From NCBI GenBank assembly GCA_003255065.1, contig QAOA01002080.1, positions 415,697 to 479,696 on the forward strand: 64,000 nt of DNA. The letters are read 5' to 3'. The notes under the pieces were generated by a model. That model did no database searches. It was not told the DNA's origin and saw nothing but the letters and a program-made list of their open reading frames with translations. The DNA comes from Cercis canadensis. Its lineage: Eukaryota; Streptophyta; Magnoliopsida; Fabales; Fabaceae. The position numbers and the translations under genes are program-made. Positions 48,432 to 60,800 of the stretch are shown here, piece after piece (positions within the stretch are counted from its first letter, which is position 1; every line of letters starts with the position of its first letter).

Positions 48432-51400
48432 TTAAGCTACCTTAACAATGTAGCGTTGAGACTGAGAACTTGGGCTGACCAAAGCACCTTCGTTTCGGCC
48501 ATACTTAAGGGCACTAACTTGATAAGTACGAAGCCCGAATACATTAGCAAGCACTTCTGCTGGGATACCCCTGATGACAGATGTCCTCCCACTGACAGGG
48601 CTGATCATGGCGTTGTCATTTGTCTTGAAAGCTATGAACTGCAATCCCCGGCTTCCTGCTTGTTGTGCCACTACAAAGTTTTGTGGCACCACTAGAAGCT
48701 GACCCATTCTGACCTCGCCATTAAACACAGATTTACCCTGGTCATTTACCACCTGAACCCGCCCTTGGCCCCTTGTCACATACATTAAGCTGTTTGCATT
48801 GATGTTCCAGTGTGGAGCATACATAGCATTCTGTATTATATAATTAAAATATTAATAGAGGTATCATCCAATGATTTCATTTCAATTAATATGTACAAGA
48901 AACAAAAACACTTACCCCGTGGAGGACAACATATTGAGCACTAAGTTGTAACCATCTGAGGATTGGGAGGTCAAGGCCATTGACGGTGCTGATACGACCA
49001 GCACTTGGGTTATATAGGTCAGCACGTGAGGGCCTAGCAATGTTCTCACGAAGCTTCATAGTGCAAATAGTTTCCTCAAGTCCATTGTCATTTCCTTGTC
49101 CCCGACGTGCACACTCTTGCTCACATCGAGTTCGAGGACGCGGTGTGCGGCACCCACGCCATTCTTCTTCTTCTCCTGGTTGATATCTTCCTGGTTGTCT
49201 TCTACCGGGATAGCTTTCTTGCTCTTCCTCTTCTTCCTCCTGTCCTGGTTGACGTCTCTCTCTTCTTGGTTGTCTTCTTTGCGGATAGCTTTCTTGCTCC
49301 TCTTCTTCTTCCTCTTGTCCAGGTTGACGTCTCTCCCTTCTTGGTTGTCTTTTTTTCGGATAGCTTTCTTGCTCTTCTTCTTCTTCCTTCTCCTGTCCTG
49401 GTTGACGTCTCTCCCTTCCTGGTTGTCTTTTACCCGGATAGGTTTCTTGCTCCTCTTCTTTTTCCTCTTGTCCTGGTTGACGTCTCTCCCTTCCTGGTTG
49501 TCTTTTACCCGGATAGCTTTCTTCCTCCTCTTCTTTTTCCTCTTGTCCTGGTTGACGTCTTTCCCTTCTTGGTTGTCTTTTTTTCGGATAGCTTTCTTCC
49601 TCCTCTTCTTCTTCCTCTTCCTGTCCTGGTTGACGTCTCTCCCTTCCTGGTTGTCTTTTACCTGGATAGCTTTCTTGCTCCTCTTCTTCTTCCTCTTCCT
49701 GTCCTGGTTGACGTCTCTCCCTTCTTGGTTGTCTTTTTTTCGGATAGCTTTCTTGCTCCTCTTCTTCTTCCTCCTCCTGTCCTGGTTGACGTCTCTCCCT
49801 TCCTGGTTGTCTTTTACCCGGATAGCTTTCTTGCTCCTCTTCTTCTTGCTCCTCCTGTCCTGGTTGACCTCTCTCCCTTCCTGGTTGTCTTTTACCCGGA
49901 TAGCTTTCTTTCTCCTCTTCTTCTTTCTCCTGTCCAGGTTGACGTCTCTCCCTTCTTGGTTGCCTTTTTCCTGGATAGCTTTCCTGCTCCTCTTCTTCTT
50001 CCTCCTCCTGTCCTGGTTGACGTCTCTCCCTTCCTGGTTGTCTTTTACCCGGATAGCTTTCTTGCTCTTTTTCTTCTTCCTGTCCTGGTTGATGTCTCTC
50101 ACTTCCTGGTTGTCTTCTACCGGGATAGCTTTCTTCTTTCTCTTGTCCTGGTTTACGTTTTCCCCTTCCTGGTTGTCTTCTACCCGGCTCCTCTTCTTCT
50201 TCTTCTTCCTGTCCTGGTTGACGGCTTCCCCTTCTTGGTTGTCTTCTACCGGGATAACTTTCTTGCTCCTCTTCTTCTTCCTCCTGTCCTGGTTTACGTC
50301 TTCCCCTTCCTGGTTGTCTTCTACTCGGCTCCTGTTCTTCTTCCTCCTCTTGTCCTGGTTGACGTTTCTCCCTTCCTGGTTGTCTTCTACCCGGGTAGCT
50401 TTCTTGCTCCTCTTCTTCTTCTTCCTGTCCTGGTTGATGTCTTTCCCTTCCTGGTTGTCTTCTTCCCGGATAGCTTTCTGGTTCCTCTTCTTCTTCCTCC
50501 TGTCCTGGTTTACGTCTTCCCCTTCCTGGTTGTCTTCTACCCGGCTCCTCTTCTTCTTCCTCTTGTCCTGGTTGACGTCTTCCCCTTCCTGGTTGTCTTC
50601 TACCGGGATGGCTTTCTTGCTCCTCTTCTTCTTGGTTGACGTCTTCCCCTTCCTGGTTGTCTTCTACCGGGATGGCTTTCTTGCTCCTCTTCTTCTTCCT
50701 CTTGTCCTGGTTGACGTCTTCCTCTTCCTGGTTGTCTTCTACTCGGATGGCTTTCTTGCTCCTCTTCTTCTTCCTCTTCCTCTTCCTCTTCTGGTTGGCG
50801 TCTCCCTGGGTACCGTTTGCCTGGCCTGCTTTCCTCTTGTTCCCCTCGTTGCCCCCGCGGAATGATAATTCTAAATCCTTGTGTCACTCTTACAATTTGG
50901 TTCCTCTGGTCATTTCGAGACTGAAGCTTTCTTGCTGTCTCCTCATCAATGTTAAAGGCGTCCGCTAATAACCGGGTGTCGAAGCCACTGAACATGTTTC
51001 CTTCTTGCTTCTGGCCACGCTGGCCTTGACCACGATGCTGCTCACGTCCTTTCTGTGTCTCTGGGTGCTCTTCTTCTGGGTTTCCAGCAAGATAAAATCT
51101 CTGCAACCCATGATATAAGCAAATAATCAAAATATATATGGGATACGGTTTCTTAAACTCTAATATAATATACATTAGGTTTAATTAGTATTGAGTAGTG
51201 ATTAAGAATTTTTAAGACTGCTTACTCTGGGGTTAGGATCAAGCTGGTTTTCCTTGTTTGTGGTGTCAATGAGAGTGACGGCAATAACAGGGCTTCTGCC
51301 ATAGTTGTAGGTCCAGTAAGGAATTCCAGGCGGAATTGCGATTATGTCACCTGGTTTGAAGTGACGGACCTTCTGATGGCGGTCCTGTCGCTGCTGCTGT

Positions 51401-51921
51401 TCTCTTCTCTGTCCCTGTCCCTGTCCCTGTCTAGATCTTGATTGTGGCTCTTCAAATGTCTCAGCACAACCAGGAATTACAGTGCCTAACACTCCTCTTC
51501 CTGTACGTGCATGTGAATAACAAATAAATAAATAAATGAATTAAATTTACTCACGCCTTGACCAAATTAGATTAACATTTGTATTAGTTAGTTTATAGCA
51601 AATCCAGAAGAAAATAAATTGTACTTCACCTTGGATGATGAAGTGGAGCTGGGGAGAGTTACTATAAGATGGCAAGTGAAGGCCCCTGGAATAGATGATG
51701 CGCTTAACAAAAGCCACACCAGCACAGCGAAGCTCAGGGTGGTTGGGATTCCATGACTCAGTTAAACCAGCTTCGGATTCAATGCGGTGATCGGGTTCTA
51801 AGGCATTGAGCTTATCTAGTTGGCACTCGTTGAACTGACTTTGCTCATTTCTGCGGAGAGCAAAGCAGGAAGTGGAAACCAGAAGGAAAAGCGAAAACGA
51901 GAGCAAGAAAGGTTTAGTCAT
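48432..51921 (-). CDS. 11S globulin gene 2 with giant acidic repeat region, frameshifted
   Basis: Four exons on the reverse strand: 51921-51630, 51500-51226, 51100-48916 and 48830-48432. Exons 1, 2 and 4 are normal: signal peptide [20 protein letters not shown], acidic-chain blocks, [15 protein letters not shown], processing motif [14 protein letters not shown], and a basic chain starting [18 protein letters not shown]. Exon 3 is 2,185 bp instead of the usual 400-600, because the variable region has about 23 tandem units of the type [23 protein letters not shown]. One unit near 50,634 lacks 11 bp. The upstream frame therefore stops at 50,602-50,600, predicting a truncated product of about 355 residues without the basic chain. 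All later units share one open frame through the normal 3' end. Either a recent pseudogene or a sequencing/assembly error. Confidence 0.9.
49170..50830 (-). repeat. Minisatellite coding for Glu/Gln/Arg/Pro repeats in globulin 2
   Basis: About 23 tandem units of roughly 63-85 bp, visible on the forward strand as GGTTGACG-like boxes (for example near 49248, 49477, 49706, 49937, 50216, 50433, 50570, 50634, 50709). Spacings differ by multiples of 3 except 50570 to 50634, which is 64 bp instead of 75. Encoded unit: a Glu run, then QES, (Y/H)[15 protein letters not shown]. Downstream units are more regular (about 78 bp) than upstream ones. Because no frame of the unit contains stops, long meaningless ORFs appear in other frames on both strands. 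Confidence 0.92.
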
Positions 51922-51993
51922 GAACAAGGCTGATTGGGTTTTTTTTGTTTTTTGTTTTTTTGCTTGTGAAGTTGAGAACCTGAGGCGTAACAG

Positions 51994-51999
51994 TTTATA
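51994..51999 (-). promoter_or_regulatory. TATA box, globulin 2
   Basis: TATAAA on the reverse strand, about 73 bp upstream of the ATG at 51921. Confidence 0.7.
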
Positions 52000-52055
52000 G
52001 AGAGGAAACACAGGTGTATGAAGGACACGTCAGAGAAGAGAGGTGCTGAGCTTTA

Positions 52056-52083
52056 GACATTCTTCAGCTTGCATGGCTATCGA
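52056..52083 (-). promoter_or_regulatory. Legumin box, globulin 2
   Basis: On the reverse strand the site reads ATAGCCATGCAAGCTG followed by AAGAATGTC. This is almost the full 28-bp legumin box consensus, with only one or two mismatches, and it contains the RY core CATGCA. It sits about 60 bp upstream of the TATA box. A nearby GACACGTC at about 52024-52031 could serve as an ABRE. The promoter therefore looks intact although the coding region is frameshifted. Confidence 0.9.
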
Positions 52084-54034
52084 GCCCTGTATCCTTACAC
52101 ATCATAAAGTTTGTTGATGTAGGTGGCTTCATGGTTCCAAGAATTGTACAAAGAAGAAGCTTGGTGGTATCTGAAATAGTCTGTTTCTGGTGCTGGCGTG
52201 CTGCTTCATCAGCATCCTGCATGGAGTGCCAAGAGAGGGGACCACCACTGGCTGATTCTCCGCATCCCTTTTAAGTTTTAATTCTCATACTCACCTTTTT
52301 ATGTTTAATGCTATCTAATTAATTAATTACTTTGCTGATCTATGACAAAAGAAAAAGAAAAGCTACTTAAATTTAAACTCATTTAACAATTGTAGATGAT
52401 GGTAGTCTTCCATTCTCCATTCCTGTACGTGCAAATAGTAAATTTATTTTATTTGTATGTAATATTCAATTTACAACCTTTCTTCTTTCTTTTGAAGTTT
52501 GTAGTTTTAACTTTTAACCACAACAGACAAACAAGTGGAAAAGTGACAAAGACAGCACTAGAACACTCGATAAAGCTGAGAATACCGAGAGACCCGTAAA
52601 AGAAGATTGGTATATGTGTAGCCATAGTATTCAGTGTGCATGGCTTCACATCGTAATTACTAAACACCTCATTGTTTTATAAGGGCAGCTGGCTTTTAGC
52701 TTCAGATAATATTATACAAAAGAGCGATTTCTTTGTACTTAAGTTTGGTGGGATTTGTCTCAGTAATATATCAAACTGTGAGGTGATATACGTAGGCAGG
52801 GAGAAAAGTGGAAGAAAGAAAGATTGGGTGGGTGTGGAGGAGATCCATGTTCATAAATTAGAATGACTTGGTAGGTATTGAAGATCAATTGATGGAAGTG
52901 TCAGTTTCTGAATAATATCATTGACAAATATCAGTAACAGTTTTAAAAGTTTAAATAAATACTGAACACTTAGTACTTATTCTAAGTGAAAAATAATTTC
53001 AGTCTATTAACAATGTGGTACACATTACTTTCTGCATTCTATGAACATATTAATCAAGGCTTGCAATCCTTTTCACTTTTCAGCTTTCTGCCTTTATTCC
53101 AAGAAGTCCCTCTGTAACTTCAAACACTACCATAATTAATAAGATAGACCCCTTTGATTACTGCATCATGTATGGGCAAATCGTAATTAATTAATTATCA
53201 TAAAATCCTTAAATACAACAAATATATGTGGCTATAAATACAATGCTCATTTAACTTGGCCAGCTCATGCATATTATATTGCATTTTGTCCCATTCCTTT
53301 CCTGCTAAAATGCGACAATTCTAGAGCGATCGAGCTCTTAATTAGCAACAAAAAAAATAAACGACAAGCCCATACTGTTTCTTGTCCTAAACCATATATA
53401 TCTCAGGCTGCTTTTCTTTCTTTCTTTATCAGGTCTTACCTCTTTTCATATACATCCTTGGACTTCTGAACGTCTTCCTGACTATAGTATACACATGTAA
53501 CACATCCAGAACGTGAGAATTAGATGCTACTAGTTGGAATCTGGAAACTGGAACAATGCGGCACTCAAGATAGAAAGTGTCTTACAAGTACAACTTAAAT
53601 AAAAATAGCAATATGTCAATGTCTGAAATTAAAACTTAAAATCTGAACTGTTTAAATTAATATCCAAAGAGGATCACAAAAGGCAAAATGTTCAGATTTA
53701 ATTCGCGATACTATCACTGAGTCATTCCAGGTAAATCCTTCAATAAACACGATTTCAAGGGCTTACCAAGAGATTAAGTTAAGATATGCTAGGAAATCAG
53801 GGGATTAATGGAAATACTTATTTTATTTATGGTCTTCCCGCGAAGGTACATGATCACTCAGAGTTGTAATTATTATCTTAAAAAGAGTGCCTAATACATA
53901 GGATACATTTTACACAAGAAAAGACAGCTAAGCCTTTTCTTTTCCTTATTTATTATGCTCTACTAGCTAATTAGGCAAGTGCATGTAGTATAGTAGTAGT
54001 AGTAGTAGTAGTAGGTGGCGGCGCAAAAGGGCAT
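52084..54034. other. Spacer between globulin genes 2 and 3
   Basis: AT-rich DNA with the distal promoter of globulin 2 and the 3' flank of globulin 3. A (TAG)n run lies at about 53990-54014. Short ORFs at 52396-52866 are not recognised. No gene is supported. Confidence 0.5.
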
Positions 54035-54817
54035 TTAAGCCACAGCTCTCATCTGGGAGGAACGTGGGGCAACCAAGAAGACATTCTGGTTGTTCCTCTT
54101 GAGCCTGTAGGCTTGCTCCCCACGAAGCTGGTATGCTTCCTTAAGCACTTGCTCCGGCAAGGCATTGAGCACCGAGGTTCGGCCTGCTAAGGTGGCCATC
54201 ATGGCTCTATCGTTGGTCTTGAAGGTCACGTACTCGAACCTCTCGCTCAGGGATCGTGCCGCCACTGCGTAGTTCTGTGGCACCGTCAGCACCTGTCCCT
54301 GTTTCAGCTCCCTGTTGAACAGTGTGTTGCCGTTGGCATCCACCACTTGCAACCTTGCACTTCCCTTCAACACGTAGATGATGCTGTGTGCGTTCAGGTT
54401 GTAGTGTGGAACGTACATGGCATTCTACAGTTTACAAACAAAAACAGCAATTAATTAATTCATTATTAAAATTAATAATAATTAATTAATTATACGAATT
54501 AACATGCTTAATTAATTACTTACTCTATATAGAGTTCCTTGCTCTGCGCTGAGCCTGAGCCACCTGAGGACAGGGAGGCTGAGGCTGTTGACGGTGGAGA
54601 TGCTACCAGCGTCTGGGTTGTAGATGTCAGCTTGTGAAGATTGACCAATGTTCTCACGGAGCTTCATGGTGCAAATGGTCTCCTCTAATCCATTCTCACT
54701 TTGGCTTTCGCTTTCGCTTTCGCTCTGACTCTGGCTCTGGCCTCGGCGTCCACGACGTTGGGGCCGGGATTGTTCCTCTTCCTCCTCCTGACGACCTTGT
54801 TGTTGTTGTTGTTGTTG
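54035..54817 (-). CDS. 11S globulin gene 3, partial (3' half only)
   Basis: Two reverse-strand exons are present: 54817-54524 (3' part of exon 3) and 54424-54035 (exon 4). The exon 3 part reads poly-Gln (CAA run), then [20 protein letters not shown], a Ser/Glu alternation, and the processing site [14 protein letters not shown], ending SAEQGTLYR. Exon 4 begins [20 protein letters not shown] and ends SSQMRAVA, a normal basic chain. Signal peptide, acidic chain, exons 1-2 and promoter are missing: at 54818 there is an N and then satellite DNA. The sequence is not a close copy of globulins 1 or 2, so it represents a different 11S subtype. The gene may be complete in the real genome and cut only by the assembly. 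Confidence 0.92.
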
Positions 54818-54818
54818 N

Positions 54819-57800
54819 AAACAGAGTCCTGGACCAGATATAGTGACTCACCAGGAAACTATCCCGTCCCAGATACAGCGAAACACAAGAAAAATAACTG
54901 AGTCAGAAGCAGGGATGAACCGAAACAGTGTATCAGACCAAATATAGTGATTCACCAGGAAATTGTGCAATCCCAGATACAGGGAAACACGAGAAAAATA
55001 TCTAATCAGAAATATGGATGAACCGAAACAGGGTCCTGGACCAGATGTAGTGACTCACCAGGAAACTATCCCGTCCCAGATATAGCGAAACCCAAGAAAA
55101 CTAACCGAGTCAGAAACAGGGATGAACCGAAACAGGGTTTCAAACTAGATATAGTGACTCACCAGGAAACTGTCTTGTCCCCGAAACAGTGATCCATAAG
55201 AAAAATATATGAGTCAGTAACAGGGATGAACCGAAACAGGGTCCCGTTCCACATATAGTGATTCACCAGTAAACTGTCTAGACCCAGATACAGGAAAACA
55301 CGAGAAAAATATCCAAGTCAGAAACAGGGATGAACCGAAACAGGGTCCCGGTCCAGATATAGTGACTGACCAGGAAACATTCCAGTCCTAGATAAAGGGA
55401 AACACAAAAAAAATAACCACGTCAGAAACAGGGATGAACCAAAATAGGGTCTCAGACTAGATATAGTGACTCACCAGGAAACTGTTCCGTCCCAGAAGCA
55501 GTGATTCACCAGAAAAATATCAGAGTCAATAACAGGGATGAACCGAAACGGGGTCCCAATCTATATATAGTAACTCACCAGGAAACTGTCCCGTCACAGA
55601 TAGAGGGAAAAATAAGAAAAATATACCAGTCAAAAATAGGGATAAACCGAAACAAGGTCCTGGACCAGATGTAGTGACTCACCAGGAAACTGTCCCGTCC
55701 CTGATAAAGGGAAACACAAGAAAAATAACCGAGTCAGAAACAAGGATGAATCGAAACAGGGTATCAGACCAAATATAGTGACTCACCAGGAAACTGTCCA
55801 ATCCCAGATACAGGGAAACACGAGAAAAATATCTGAGTCAGAAATAAGGATGAACAAAAACAGGGTCCTGGACCAGATGTAGTGACTCACCAGGAAACTG
55901 TCCCGTCCAAATTACAGGGAAAAAGAAGAAAAATATCCGAGTCATAAAAAGGGATGAACCGAAACAAGGTCTCAGACCAGATATGGTGACTCACCATGAA
56001 ACTCTTCCGTCCCAGAAATAATGATTCACCAGAAAAATATCTGAGTCAATAACAGGGATGAACCGAAACGGGGTCCTAATCTAAATATAATGACTCATAA
56101 GGAAACTGTCCCGTCACAGATACAGGGAAAAATAAGGAAAATATCCGAGTCAAAGATAGGGATGAACCGAAACAGGGTCCTGAACCAGATGTTGTGACTC
56201 ACCAGGAAACTGTCCCGTCCCTGATACAGGGAAACACAAGAAACATAACCGAGACAGAAACAAGAATGAACCGAAACAGGGTATCAGACCAAATATAGTA
56301 ACTCACCAGGAAACTGTCCAATCCCGATACAGGGAAACACGAGAAAAATATTTGAGTCAGAAACAAGGATTAACCGAAACAAGGTCCTGGACCAGATGTA
56401 GTGACTCACCAGGAAACTGTCCCGTCACAATTACAGGGAAAAAGAAGAAAAATATCTGAGTCAGAAACAGGGATGAACCGAAACAGGGTCTCAGACCAGA
56501 TATAGTGACTCACCAGGAAACTGTCTCGTCCCAGAAAGAGTGATTCACAAGGAAAATATCTGAGTCAGTAATAGGGATGAACCGAAACAAGGTCCTGGAC
56601 CAGATGTAGTGACTCACCAGGAAACTGTCCCGTCCCTGACACAGGGAAACACAAGAAAAACAACCGAGTCAGAAACAGGGATGAATCGAAACAGGGTATC
56701 AGACCAAATATAGTGACTCACTAGGAAACTGTCAAATCCCAGATACAGGGAAACACGAGAAAAATATCTGAGTCAGAAACAGAGATGAACCGAAATAGGG
56801 TCCCGGTCCAGATATAGTGACACACCAGGAAATTGTCCAGACCCAGATACAGGGAAACACGGGAAAAATATCCGAGTCAAAAATAGGGATAAACCGAAAT
56901 AGGGTCCTGGACCAGATGTAGTGACACACCAGGAAACTGTCCCGTCACAGATAAAGGGAAAAACGAGAAAAAAATCTGAGTCAGAAAAAGGGATGAATTT
57001 AAATAGGGTCTCAGACAAGATATAGTGACTCACGAGGAAACTGTCCCGTCCCAGAAATAGTGATCCACAAGAAAAATATCTGAGTCAGTAACAAGGATGA
57101 ACCGAAACAGGGTCCCGGTCCAGATATAGTGACTCACCAGGAAACTGTCCAGTCCCAGATACAGGGAAACATGAGAAAAATATTCATGTCAGAACAGGGA
57201 TGAACCGAAACAGGGTCCCGGTCCAGATATAGTGACTCCCCAGGAAATTGTCCAGTCCCAGATACAGGGAAACACGAGAAAAATATCCGAGTCAGAAATA
57301 GGGATGAACAGAAACAAGGTCCTGGACCAGATGTAGTGACTCACTAGGAAACTGTCCTGTCACAGATACAGGGAAAAATAAGAAAAATATACCAGTCAAA
57401 AATAGGGATAAGCCGAAACAAGGTCCTGGACCAGATGTAGTGACTCACCAGGAAACTGTCCCGTCCCTGATACAGGGAAACACAAGAAAAATAACCGAGT
57501 CAGAAACAGGGATGAACCGAAACAGGGTATCAGACCAAATATAGTGACTCACCAGGAAACTGTCCAATCCCAGATACAGGGAAACACGAGAAAAATATCT
57601 GAGTCAGAAATAAGGAAGAACAAAAACAGGGTCCTGGACCAGATGTAGTGACTCACCAGGAAACTGTCCCGTCCAAATTACAGGGAAAAAGAAGAAAAAT
57701 ATCTGAGTCATAAAAAGGGATGAACCGAAACAAGGTCTCAGACCAGATATGGTGACTCACCAGGAAACTCTCCTGTCCCAGAAATAGTGATTCACCAGAA

Positions 57801-60800
57801 AAATAGCTGAGTCAATAACAGGGATGACCCGAAACGGGGTCCTAATCTAGATATAGTGACTCATAAGGAAACTGTCCCGTCACAGATAAAGGGAAAAATA
57901 AGAAAAATATCCCAGTCAAAGATAGGGATGAACCGAAACAAGGTCCTCGACCAGATGTAGTGACTCACCAGGAAACTGTCCCGTCCCTGATATAGGGAAA
58001 CACAAGAAAAATAACCGAGACAGAAACAAGAATGAACCGAAACAGGGTATCAGACAAAATATAGTAACTCACCAGGAAACTGTCCAATCTCAGATACAGG
58101 GAAACACGAGAAAAATATTTGAGTCAGAAACAAGGATGAACCGAAACAAGGTCCTGGACAAGATGTAGTAACTCACCAGGAAACTGTCCCGTCACAATTA
58201 CAGGGAAAAAGAACAAAAATATCCGAGTCAGAAACAGGGATAAACCGAAACAGGGTCTCAGACCAGATATAGTGACACACCAGGAAACTGTCTCGTCCCA
58301 GAAACAGTGATTCACATGAAAAATATCTGAGTCAGTAATAGGGATGAACCGAAACAAGGTCCTGGACCAGATGTAGTGACTCACTAGGAAACTATCCCGT
58401 CCCTGACACAGGGAAACACAAGAAAAATAACCGATTCAGAAACAGGGTTGAATTGAAACAGGGTATCAGACCAAATATAGTGACTCACCAGGAAACTGTC
58501 AAATCCCAGATACAGGGAAACACGAGAAAAATATCCGAGTCAAAAATAGGGATGAACCGAAACAGGGTCCTGGACCAAATGTAGTGACACACCAGGAAAC
58601 TATCCCGTCACAGATAAAGGGAAAAACGAGAAAAATATCTGAGTCAGAAAAAGGGATGAATTTAAATAGGGTCTCAGACAAGATATAGTGACTCACGAGG
58701 AAACTGTCCCGTCCCAGAAATAGTGATCCACAAGAAAAATATCTGAGTCAGTAACAAGCATGAACCGAAACAGGGTCCCGGTCCAGATATAGTGACTCAC
58801 CAGGAAACTGTCCAGTCCCAGATACAGGGAAACATGAGTAAAATATTCATGTCAGAAACAGGGATGAACCGAAACAGTGTCCCGGTCAAGATATATTGAC
58901 TTACCAGGAAACTGTCCCGTCCCAGAAAAAGTGATCCGCAAGAAAAATATCTGAGTCAGAAACAGGGATGAACCGACACAGTGTCCCGGTCCAGATATAG
59001 TAACTCAACAGGAAACTTTCCCGTCCCAGAAACAGAGATCCATAAGAAAAATATTTTAGTCAGTAACAGGGATGAACCGAAACAGGGTCCCGGTCCAGAT
59101 ATAGTGTCTCCCCAGGAAATTGTCCAGTCCCAGATACAGGGAAACACGAGAAAAATATCCGAGTCAGAAATAGGGATGAACCGAAACAAGGTCCTGGACC
59201 AGATGTAGTGACTCACCAGGAAACTGTCCTGTCACAGATACAGGGAAAAAGAAGAAAAATATCCGAGTCATAAACAGGGATGAACCGAAACAAGGTCTCA
59301 GACCAGATATAGTGACTCACCAGGAAACTGTCCCGTCCCAGAAACAGTGATTCACCAGAAAAATTTCTGAGTCAGTAACAGGGATGAACCGAAACAGGGT
59401 CTGGACCAGATGTAGTGACTCACCAGGAAACTGTCCCGTTCCTCACACAGGGAAACACAAGAAAAATAACCGAGTCAGAAACAGGGATGAATCGAAACAG
59501 TGTCCCGGTCAAGATATAGTGACTCACCAGGAAACTGTCCCGTCCCAGAAACAGTGATCCGCAAGAAAAATATCTTAGTCAGTAATAGGGATGAACCGAA
59601 ACAAGAAAAACATAATGACTCACCAGGAAACATTCCAGTCCTAGATAAAGGGAAATACAAGAAAAATAACCAAGTCAGAAACAGGGATAAACCGAAACAG
59701 GGTCTCAGACCAGATATAGTGACTCACCAGGAAACTGTCCCGTCCCAGAAACAGATATCCACGAGAAAAATATTTGAGTCAGTAACAGGGATGAACCGAC
59801 ACAGGGTCCTGGACCAGATATTGTGACCTATCCCGTCCCAGATACAGCGAAACACAAGAAAAAGAACCGAGTCAAAAGCATTGAGCGTATCAGACTAAAT
59901 ATAGTGACTCACCAGGAAACTGTCCAATCCTAGATACAGGGAAACATGAGTAAAATATTCATGTCAGAAACAGGGATGAGCCGAAACAGTGTCCCGGTCA
60001 AGATATAGTGACTCACCAGGAAACTGTCCCGTACCAGAAACAGTGATCCGCAAGAAAAATATCCAAGTCATAAACAGGGATGAACCAAAATAAGGTCTCT
60101 GACCAGATATAGTGACTCACCAGGAAACTGTCTCGTCCCAGAAACGGTGATTTACCAGAAAAATATCTGAGTCAGTAACAGGGATGAACCGAAACAGGTT
60201 CCCAATCCAGATATAGTGACTCACCAGGAAACTGTCCCGTCACAGATACAGGGAAAAACAAGAAAAATATCCCAGTCAAAAATAGGGATGAACCGAAACA
60301 AGATCCTGGAACAGATCTAATGACTCACCAGAAACCTGTCCCGTCCCTGATACAGGGAAACACAAGAAAAATAACACAGTCAAAAACAGGGATGAACCGT
60401 AACAGGGTATCAGACCAATTGTAGTGACTCACCAGGAAACTGTCCAATCCCAGATACAGGGAAACACGAGAAAAATATCCAAGTCAGAAACAGGGATAAA
60501 CCGAAACAGGGTCTCAGACCAGATATAGTGACTCACCAGGAAACTGTTCTGTCCGAGAAACAGGGAAAAACAAGAAAAATTTCCGAGTCAGAAACAGGGA
60601 TTAACCGAAACAGGGTCTCACACCAGATATAGTGACTCACTAGGAAACTGTCCCGTCCTAGAAACAGTGATTCACCAGAAAAATATCTGAGTCAGTAACA
60701 GGGATGAACCGAAACAGGTTCCCAATCCAGATATAGTGACTCACCAGGAAACTGTCCCGTCACAGAAACAGGGAAAAACGAGAAAAATTTTCGAGTCAGA

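Noticed and set aside
48192..48695. 167-codon forward frame
   Set aside because: Antisense to exon 4 of globulin 2, which has clear protein similarity on the other strand.
49056..50102. 348-codon Lys/Arg-rich reverse-strand frame
   Set aside because: Same strand as globulin 2 but shifted by one base from the true frame, which encodes the [19 protein letters not shown] repeat and joins the NGLEETIC processing motif.
49096..50865. Long forward-strand frames (589 and 510 codons) over the globulin 2 repeat
   Set aside because: They are antisense to exon 3 of an 11S gene. The repeat unit has no stop in several frames, so long Leu/Phe/Ser/Val-rich ORFs arise automatically.
54634..54901. Forward frames crossing the N at 54818
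   Set aside because: Antisense to the globulin 3 exon and then satellite. The Asp/Val- and Leu-rich runs come from the CAA repeat read backwards.
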